A stretch of DNA of 50,069 nt, taken from Phycisphaerales bacterium (GTDB lineage Bacteria > Planctomycetota > Phycisphaerae > Phycisphaerales > UBA1924). How positions within the stretch are numbered: position 1 is the stretch's first letter; each line of letters opens with the position of its first letter. The DNA lies in assembly GCA_007693765.1 (NCBI GenBank), contig RECZ01000096.1, positions 1 through 50,069 of the forward strand. The letters run 5' to 3'. The notes beneath the pieces were generated by a model. That model did not search any database, had not been told where the DNA came from, and was given only the letters and a program-made list of their open reading frames with translations. Both the position numbers and the translations under genes were made by a program. This document shows positions 44,164-50,069 of the stretch, piece by piece.

Positions 44164-45009
44164 TCACGCGTCCGTCGTGCATCGCCTCCGGCGCGCAAAC
44201 GGCAGCGCGAGGCACGCGCCCAGCCACACGGCGCTCGGCGCGGGGATGATCGGCGCCGCCTTGCTCCAGTCGATCGAGCCGTCGACGGTCTCATCGGCGG
44301 CGAGGTCCGAGATGCCGAGCCAGTGGATGCTGCCGGGGAAGGCCGCCTGCGCGATGCCCTGAGCGCTCCCGCCATCGGAGGAGATCACCGCAAAGAGGCC
44401 CATCGACCCGGAGACCGTGAACGGCGTCCCGTAGACGAAATCGAACTCCAGCTCGACCACGTCGATGGGGAATTCGCTGTACGCCTTCTGCAGCGTCCAG
44501 TCCCCTCCGTAGGACACCGAGGCGTTCGAGACCTGCACGGTGACGCTCGCGAACGCGGAGACGTTCGAGCCTCCGTCGTCGAACCCGCTCACACCCGATT
44601 GCGTGACGAACGACAGGAGCGCCGTGCGCGTCCCCATCTGTCCCTGCATGCCGGGCGCGTTGATCACGACCGTGTCGGTGAACGTGCCGCCGGCGCTCGA
44701 CGTGACGCTGCCCTGAACGTTCGCGTACCCCTGCACGCGCGCGACCCCGCCGAAGTACCCGAAGCCGACCGCCGCGCGTGCGGTGGTCACGCCGCCGACG
44801 TTCGGCGGCGCCACGGAGAACCACGTCCCCGCGACGAGCCCGTCGGACGATGCGCCCGTGCGGTTGTCGACGTCGAGGCGGAAGAAGTCGTCCAATAGGT
44901 CGAACATCTGCGACTGGGCGTTGGCCGTCAGCATCTGCCCGGAGGCGCCCGCCACGAACACGCCGAGGGCCAGACCGACGGAAACAAAAACAGACTGATA
45001 GCGATGCAT
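44164..45009 (-). CDS. Secreted PEP-CTERM-like sorting protein
   Basis: The 281-residue protein has a signal peptide ending near AGASGQ, then a Gly/Ser/Thr/Val-rich beta domain, and ends IPAPSAVWLGACLALPFARRRR. This resembles a PEP-CTERM tail: a P-A-P-S motif in place of PEP, one membrane span and basic residues. Such proteins are processed by exosortase and placed on the surface or in extracellular polymers. The ATG at 45009 has AGGGAGAA before it. The gene is divergent from the class I aminotransferase. Confidence 0.8.
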   Translation of the reverse strand: MHRYQSVFVSVGLALGVFVAGASGQMLTANAQSQMFDLLDDFFRLDVDNRTGASSDGLVAGTWFSVAPPNVGGVTTARAAVGFGYFGGVARVQGYANVQGSVTSSAGGTFTDTVVINAPGMQGQMGTRTALLSFVTQSGVSGFDDGGSNVSAFASVTVQVSNASVSYGGDWTLQKAYSEFPIDVVELEFDFVYGTPFTVSGSMGLFAVISSDGGSAQGIAQAAFPGSIHWLGISDLAADETVDGSIDWSKAAPIIPAPSAVWLGACLALPFARRRRCTTDA

Positions 45010-45218
45010 GGATTCTCCCTTGTAGATCACTACTGCTCCGTTGCGGCTGTGCGTCCGCCGCGATGCGCCCTGTGCCGGCGCGTTTGACTGGGTCGCAACG
45101 TACTCGAACGACGGACCTCGCCCAAGCGTGAATCCCGAACTTTCTGTGAAAATTATCAGGGCCGCGCTCCGCACCGCCGGGCCCCGGCCAGACGCGTCCC
45201 CGTGCTACCCTCCTCGCT

Positions 45219-46421
45219 ATGCCCGCCCAGACCAGTACAGTCTCCGAACGCCTCGCGCCCTTCGGCACGACCATCTTCGCGGAGATGACGGCCCTCGCCA
45301 TCGAGCACGGCGCCGTCAACCTCTCGCAGGGCTTCCCCGACTTCGACGGCCCCGCCTTCATCCGCGAGGCCGCGGCCCGCGCCATGCAGGAGGGCCACAA
45401 CCAGTACGCGCCCCTGCCCGGCGTCCCCGTGCTGCGCGAGGCCATCGCCGGCTGGCGCGAGCGAACCACAGGCGACCGCCCCGACGCCGGCGCCGAGATC
45501 ACCGTCACCAGCGGCTGCACCGAGGCGCTCGCCGCGTCGATGCTCGGCCTCGTCAACCCCGGCGACGAAGTCGTGCTCTTCGAGCCCTTCTACGACTCCT
45601 ACCTCGCCTGCGTGCGCATGGCCGGCGCCACGCCCCGCGTCGTCACGCTGCGCCCGCCCGCCCCCGATGCGCCGCATGACGCGCCGTTCACGTTCGATCC
45701 CGAAGAACTGCGCGCGGCCTTCGGCCCGCGCACGAAGGCGGTACTGGTGAACACGCCGCACAACCCCACCGGCAAGGTCTTCACGCGCGATGAACTCGCG
45801 CAGATCGCCGCCCTGTGCGCGCAGCACGACGCCATCGCCATCAGCGACGAGGTGTACGAGCGTCTCGTCTACGACGGCGCCGAGCACGTCTCCATCGCCA
45901 CGTTCCCCGGCATGCGCGAGCGCACCGTCGTCTGCTCCAGCGTCGGCAAGACGTTCAGCTACACCGGGTGGAAGGTCGGCTGGGCGATCGCCCCCGAGCG
46001 GCTGACCGCCGGCGTGCGCGCTGCGCACCAGTTCCTCACCTTCGCCGTGCCCACGCCCCTCCAGCACGGCGTCGCGGCCGCCCTGCGCGAAGACGAGGGC
46101 GAGGCCTCCGTGCGCGACCTCGTCGAGCACTACACCAACGCCCGCGATTTCCTGCTCGGCGTGCTGCGCGAGGCCGGCCTGCGCGCGTTCACGCCGCAGG
46201 GCTCGTACTTCATCCTCGCCGATCACGCCCCCCTGAATTTGGGTGACGACGTGCAGTTCTGTCGCACGCTCACCGCCGAGCAGCGAGTCGCGGCGATCCC
46301 GCCCAGCGCGTTCTACGCGAACAAGGAGCACGGGCGGAGCCTCGCTCGGTTCGCGTTCTGTAAGCGGATGGAGACGCTCCACGAGGCCGCGCGACGCCTC
46401 GCGGCCCTGCATTCGCGGTGA
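45219..46421 (+). CDS. Class I/II aminotransferase (methionine/kynurenine aminotransferase-like)
   Basis: The 400-residue PLP enzyme has NLSQGFPDFDGP, HNQYAPLPGVPVLREAIAGW, VTSGCTEALAASMLGLVNPGD, NTPHNPTGKVFT and the PLP lysine in SSVGKTFSYTGWKVGWAI. The order QGFPDFD and NQYAPLPGVPxLREA matches the YbdL/kynurenine aminotransferase group, which uses methionine, glutamine or aromatic substrates. The exact substrate is not determined from sequence. It faces the PEP-CTERM-like gene, with the minus-strand leader between. Confidence 0.9.
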   Translation: MPAQTSTVSERLAPFGTTIFAEMTALAIEHGAVNLSQGFPDFDGPAFIREAAARAMQEGHNQYAPLPGVPVLREAIAGWRERTTGDRPDAGAEITVTSGCTEALAASMLGLVNPGDEVVLFEPFYDSYLACVRMAGATPRVVTLRPPAPDAPHDAPFTFDPEELRAAFGPRTKAVLVNTPHNPTGKVFTRDELAQIAALCAQHDAIAISDEVYERLVYDGAEHVSIATFPGMRERTVVCSSVGKTFSYTGWKVGWAIAPERLTAGVRAAHQFLTFAVPTPLQHGVAAALREDEGEASVRDLVEHYTNARDFLLGVLREAGLRAFTPQGSYFILADHAPLNLGDDVQFCRTLTAEQRVAAIPPSAFYANKEHGRSLARFAFCKRMETLHEAARRLAALHSR

Positions 46422-46492
46422 TCGGACGTGAAATCTGCGTATTCTGGCCGATCAATGCTCGCGTTTTGCCCATTCCAAGCCATACTTCACCC

Positions 46493-46521
46493 TTGAGGCG
46501 CCCCCTCGCGCCCGATACTGT
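46493..46521 (+). promoter_or_regulatory. Candidate promoter of the deiminase gene
   Basis: TTGAGG at 46493-46498 and TACTGT at 46516-46521 are separated by 17 bp. The start would fall near 46528, about 50 nt before the deiminase ATG, with CCGGAGAGA as ribosome-binding site. Upstream the DNA is relatively AT-rich (46440-46490). Confidence 0.5.
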
Positions 46522-46576
46522 TCGTGTGCGCGTCCGCGCCCTCACCCCACGTATGCCCACGCAATCACCGGAGAGA

Positions 46577-48259
46577 ATGATGCGTCCTATGTTCAGCGCT
46601 CCCAAGACCGCGATGGGGGTCGCGGCGATCGCGATGTCCTTCTGCGCCGCCCTCGCCCACGCCGATGAAACCCGCCCCGGACAGCCGGTGTGGACGCCCG
46701 ACGGCCTCGTCTTCCCCGACGGCGTCGCCATCCCGCGCAGCCTGACCGACGTCGAGCGCGACTACCTCCGCGAGAACCCCCTCGAAGCGCTCCGCGGCGC
46801 CACGCCTCCCCCGGCCACCACCGTGCGCAGCGTCGCCGAGTACGAGCCGATGGACGCGATCATCTTCTCGTGGAGCACGGTCGGCTCATGGAACAGCATC
46901 ATCGCCCAGATGGCCGGCCACATCACCACCACGGGGAACGCCGACGTCATCGTCTACGCGCGCAGCACGGCGAACGCCAACTCTGCGCTCAGCGCCATCG
47001 CCGCGCAGGGCGCTGACATGTCGCGCGTCGACGTCCGCGTCCGCTTCCTCGACACCATCTGGCTGCGCGACTACGGCCCGCGCTACGTCTACCAGGGCGA
47101 CGTCCGCGCCGTGATCGATCACACCTACAACCGCCCCCGCCCCAACGACAACGCGCTCAACACCCACCACGCCGCCCTGCAGGGCCACGCGTTCTACGAG
47201 ATGCCCCTCATCCACGGCGGCGGCAACTACCACCTCAACGCCCTGAACTCCGGGCACGCCACGAACCTCGTCGTCAACGAGAACCCCGGCATGACCCAGT
47301 CGCAGGTGTACGACATCTGGAACGAGTACCAGAACATCGACACCACGTTCTACACGCCCTTCCCCACCAGCGTCGACTCCACGCAGCACATCGACATGTG
47401 GATGCAGATCATCGGCGACAACAAGATCGTCATCAGCGAGTGGCCGGCGCAGCAGGGGTCGACCCAGTCCAACATCAGCAACGCCGCCGCGGCGGCGTTG
47501 GCCGCCAACGGCTGGACCGTCTACCGCACGCCCGCCGTGCGCCTCACCAGCAGCCCCGCCGCGCACTACACCTACACCAACGTCGTTGTCGTCAACGACC
47601 TCGTGCTCATCCCCACCTACACCCACTCGTTCATCACCGGCAACAACTACAACGAGACCGCGCTGAGCGTCTGGCAGCAGGCCATGCCGGGCAAGACGAT
47701 CGTGCAGATCAACTGCCAGAGCCTGGTCACCGCCGCGGGCGTCATGCACTGCATCGTCATGCACATGCCCGCGCACCTCGGCGGCGACAACCCCACCGCC
47801 CACGTCGTCACCCCCAACGACGCCGCGACCTTCGATCCCGGCGACAACGTGCAGATCACCTGGCTCACCGACGACCGCGAGGGCGTGAGCAACGTCGACC
47901 TGCTCCTGAGCACCGACGGCGGCGCCAACTTCTCCACCATCGCCGCGGCCATCCCCGACACCGGCTCGTACAACTGGACGGTCCCCAGCGTCTTCACGAC
48001 GCAGGGCGTCATCCGCGTCGTCGCCCGCAACGCGAACAACCTCACCGGCCACGACGACTCCGACCAGTTCTTCACCATCGGCGGCCCCTGCCCCGGCGAC
48101 GCCAACGGCGACGGCGTGGTCGATTTCGCCGACCTCTCCACGGTGCTCGGCAACTTCGGCCAGTCCGGCGCCGGCGTCCCGGGCGACGTCAACGGCGACG
48201 GCGAGGTCGATTTCGCCGACCTGAGCGAGGTGCTGAGCAATTTCGGCACGGAGTGCTGA
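46577..48259 (+). CDS. Secreted peptidylarginine/agmatine deiminase-family enzyme with GC-type dockerin
   Basis: The 560-residue protein has a signal peptide ending near ALAHA. The catalytic domain matches the bacterial peptidylarginine/agmatine deiminase family (PF04371): YEPMDAIIFSW, WLRDYGPRYVYQ (Asp165), LIHGGGNYHLN (His213), HIDMWMQIIGDNKIVIS and GVMHCIVMHMP (Cys392). A beta-sandwich-like region (about 405-510) follows, then paired calcium-loop repeats NGDGVVDFADLS and NGDGEVDFADLS, ending Cys. This is the GC-type dockerin pattern common in planctomycetes. The family hydrolyses guanidino groups; an exported enzyme could citrullinate proteins or act on agmatine-like compounds. A clear terminator follows. 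Confidence 0.9.
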   Translation: MMRPMFSAPKTAMGVAAIAMSFCAALAHADETRPGQPVWTPDGLVFPDGVAIPRSLTDVERDYLRENPLEALRGATPPPATTVRSVAEYEPMDAIIFSWSTVGSWNSIIAQMAGHITTTGNADVIVYARSTANANSALSAIAAQGADMSRVDVRVRFLDTIWLRDYGPRYVYQGDVRAVIDHTYNRPRPNDNALNTHHAALQGHAFYEMPLIHGGGNYHLNALNSGHATNLVVNENPGMTQSQVYDIWNEYQNIDTTFYTPFPTSVDSTQHIDMWMQIIGDNKIVISEWPAQQGSTQSNISNAAAAALAANGWTVYRTPAVRLTSSPAAHYTYTNVVVVNDLVLIPTYTHSFITGNNYNETALSVWQQAMPGKTIVQINCQSLVTAAGVMHCIVMHMPAHLGGDNPTAHVVTPNDAATFDPGDNVQITWLTDDREGVSNVDLLLSTDGGANFSTIAAAIPDTGSYNWTVPSVFTTQGVIRVVARNANNLTGHDDSDQFFTIGGPCPGDANGDGVVDFADLSTVLGNFGQSGAGVPGDVNGDGEVDFADLSEVLSNFGTEC

Positions 48260-48298
48260 TCGCACACAACCGACGAGCAAACACGCGTACATCACGCG

Positions 48299-48328
48299 AG
48301 AGCGGGCACGGCTGCCCGCTCTTTTTTT
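48299..48328 (+). terminator. Strong intrinsic terminator
   Basis: AGAGCGGGCA at 48299-48308 pairs with TGCCCGCTCT at 48313-48322 around a CGGC loop. A run of seven T follows (48322-48328). It lies 40 bp after the deiminase stop and ends that transcript before the glycine-rich surface protein gene. Confidence 0.93.
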
Positions 48329-48429
48329 ATGCATAGTGCGGATATTCGGGGTGCGGAATCATGTCGCGGCTCTGTACCATGGCCGAGGATCGACAACACT
48401 CGCCTCGTCGTGAACGGGAGAAACAACAC

Positions 48430-50069
48430 ATGCATCGTGCCTTGCCCCATCGCCTCCTTGCGCTGCTGTGCGCCGCCGGTCTGCCCGTCGGCCTCGCGAG
48501 CGCCCAGTGCGACATGCTCAACCCGCCCGATCAGTCGCTCGACATCCCCGATCCCGACTTCATCGACGCCAACGGCGACGGCATCGACGGCATGGCCTGC
48601 GGCCCGGTCTTCGTCTCCCTCACGGGCGTCGACACCAACCTCGGCACGATCGACGCGCCCATGCGCACGATCCAGGCCGCCGTGCTCGCCGCGGCGTCGT
48701 ACGTCCCGCCGCGCGATGTCTACGTCTCCGCGGGCGTCTACGCCGAAACAGTCGTCTTGCGCGGCGGCGTGAACATCTACGGCGGATACGACGCGGCCGA
48801 CGGCTGGTCGCGCGACGCCGGCAACGCCGCGACCATCGCCGGCGGCGTCATCACGATCTACGCCCAACAGCTCCACGAGCCCTCGTCGCTGGTCCTGCTC
48901 AACATCGTCAGCGCCACGCCGACGGCGCCCAGCGCGGACTCCATCGCCGTGCTGGCGCGACAAAGCACCTCGCCGCTCACACTCGAAAACGTCTCCGTCG
49001 TGCCGGGGCACGGGCAGGACGGCGCGTCGGGCGCGCCCGGTTCGCCCGGCACGCTCGGCGGGCAAGGCGGGAACGGCGGTCCCGGCGCGTGCGACGACCA
49101 GAACGCGCCGGGGTTCGGCGGCTTTTCCGGCTCCGGCGCCTTCTCCGGCGGGCAGGGCGGCAACGGCGGCTTCGCCGGGAGCAATTACTTCGGCGCCCCG
49201 GGCGCGAACGGTGGGAACAGCGGCGGCGCGGGCGGCAGCGGCGGCGCGGGCGGGTCTACGGGCTCACCGGGCAACCAAGGTCAGCCCGGCGCCTCTGGCG
49301 TCGCCGGGCAGCATGGCTCGGGCGGGGACGGGTTCTTCAGCAGCGGCTCCTCCGGTGCGCCCGGGCAGGCCGGGCGCGGCGGCGGGGGCGGCGGCGGAGG
49401 TGGTGGACAGTCCGGCATCTTCGTGATCAACGGCTCCGGCAACGGTGGCGGCGGCGGTGGGGGAGCCGGCGGACCCGGGTCGCCGGGAACAGGCGGCGGC
49501 TATGGCGGCTCATCGATCGGCGTCGTCGCGATCGATGTCGACCTGATCGTCTCGGAGAGCGGCTTCGACATCGGCTCCGGTGGGGACGGCGGCGATGGCG
49601 GATCGGGCGGCCAAGGAGGCACAGGCGGCCCCGGCGGTGTCGGCGGCACAGTCTGCCTGCAGGAAGTCGGCAGGGGCGGAAACGGCGGAGCGGGCGGCGC
49701 CGGCGGCGATGGCGGCGATGGCGGTGGCGGCGTGGGCGGGAGCTCGATCGGCGTTTTCAGCGTCAGCTCCGAACGCTCCACCATCTCGATCTCCGATACG
49801 TCGTTCACGTTCGCCGGCGCGGGTCAGGGTGGCGTGGGCGGGGGCGGAGGAGGGGGCCAGGGCGCCGCGGGCGTCGTCGAAGAAGTTGTTTTCGCGGGCG
49901 TTGTGCCGCCGCTGCCCACGGGCCTCGCGCCCACCGGCGTCCACGCGCGGCTCGTGACCACGGTCGGCCTGACCACGCCGCCGACGCCCGTCTTCGTCGC
50001 CGACCCCGACCCCCTCGACACGCACATCATCAGCATCGTCACCCAGCCCCTGAGTGGGACAGCCACCAC
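48430..50069 (+). CDS. Glycine-rich collagen-like/PGRS-like secreted surface protein, 3' partial
   Basis: The frame stays open from ATG 48430 to the last base, at least 546 residues. It has a signal peptide ending ASAQ, a calcium-loop-like DANGDGIDG (residues 47-54), and a region with APMRTIQAAVLAAA and ETVVLRGGVNIYGGYDA that matches the right-handed beta-helix (DUF1565-like) start. From about residue 194 to 475 it is very rich in Gly with Ser, Ala, Pro and Asn, in repeats such as GGQGGNGG and GAPGSPG, broken by short hydrophobic strands (SIGVVAIDVDLIVS, SIGVFSV). The last visible part, DPLDTHIISIVTQPLSG, may start another beta domain. The product is probably surface or matrix associated. The missing C-terminus hides its anchoring signal. 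Confidence 0.85.
   Translation, partial: MHRALPHRLLALLCAAGLPVGLASAQCDMLNPPDQSLDIPDPDFIDANGDGIDGMACGPVFVSLTGVDTNLGTIDAPMRTIQAAVLAAASYVPPRDVYVSAGVYAETVVLRGGVNIYGGYDAADGWSRDAGNAATIAGGVITIYAQQLHEPSSLVLLNIVSATPTAPSADSIAVLARQSTSPLTLENVSVVPGHGQDGASGAPGSPGTLGGQGGNGGPGACDDQNAPGFGGFSGSGAFSGGQGGNGGFAGSNYFGAPGANGGNSGGAGGSGGAGGSTGSPGNQGQPGASGVAGQHGSGGDGFFSSGSSGAPGQAGRGGGGGGGGGGQSGIFVINGSGNGGGGGGGAGGPGSPGTGGGYGGSSIGVVAIDVDLIVSESGFDIGSGGDGGDGGSGGQGGTGGPGGVGGTVCLQEVGRGGNGGAGGAGGDGGDGGGGVGGSSIGVFSVSSERSTISISDTSFTFAGAGQGGVGGGGGGGQGAAGVVEEVVFAGVVPPLPTGLAPTGVHARLVTTVGLTTPPTPVFVADPDPLDTHIISIVTQPLSGTAT

Noticed and set aside
46886-48334. A 482-codon minus-strand frame opposite the deiminase
   Set aside because: Composition is Val/Gly/Asp rich and repetitive; the plus strand has a secreted enzyme with intact active-site motifs.
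49500-50025. Proline-rich minus-strand frames in the last kilobase
   Set aside because: They are the antisense of the glycine-rich repeat (Gly codons read as Pro/Ala) and lack any start context.

Overview
The window is about 50 kb of very GC-rich, densely packed bacterial DNA. Several features point to the Planctomycetota, most likely class Phycisphaerae: a type IV pilin-like FTLVELL protein, a PEP-CTERM-like sorted protein, a secreted enzyme ending in a GC-type dockerin (paired NGDGxVDFADLS repeats), a collagen-like surface protein, an mreBCD cluster and apolipoprotein N-acyltransferase (so an outer-membrane lipoprotein system). No phage, IS element, rRNA, tRNA or CRISPR was recognised. The assignment is by inference from gene content.

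Layout. 1-12.2 kb is housekeeping: a glutamine-amidotransferase fragment, rpe, a phosphoglycerate-mutase-fold pseudoenzyme, accD, lnt, a HEAT-repeat lipoprotein, two small membrane proteins, mreB-mreC-mreD, purE flanked by two 160-bp copies of a palindromic repeat, and phhA behind a clear promoter. 12.2-15.8 kb (minus strand) holds a membrane protein, a pseudopilin, cysE and an Rrf2 regulator.

15.9-34.9 kb is an integrated nitrate-respiration island. On the minus strand lies napD-napA-napB-napF plus a small unknown protein. Divergently, on the plus strand, lie a tetraheme cytochrome, a four-cluster Fe-S protein, an NrfD-type quinol dehydrogenase, an outer-membrane porin, a carboxymuconolactone-decarboxylase-like protein and moaA. 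Next come a frameshifted TauE/SafE permease and the rest of the molybdopterin-guanine-dinucleotide pathway (moaE, moaD, moeA, moaC, mog, mobA). The island ends with a nitrosative-stress block (hemerythrin-pdxH diverging from ric-hemerythrin-panE) around a 44-bp AT-rich near-perfect palindrome. The likely electron path is quinol -> NrfD -> Fe-S protein -> tetraheme cytochrome -> four-heme NapB -> NapA. No NapC, NapM or NapH is in the window. NapB looks like an internal tandem duplication with four haem sites, and the Fe-S protein has lost one cluster cysteine. This non-canonical Nap system is the most interesting part of the window.

35.1-50 kb holds ssrA (tmRNA, minus strand, not protein coding), an azoreductase-like flavoprotein, ispD, a short pheT without its tRNA-binding domain, a branched-chain aminotransferase, a nucleotidyltransferase-like gene pair, a DMT membrane protein, an Hsp70, a PEP-CTERM-like protein, a class I aminotransferase, a secreted peptidylarginine-deiminase-family enzyme, a strong intrinsic terminator and a glycine-rich surface protein that runs off the end.
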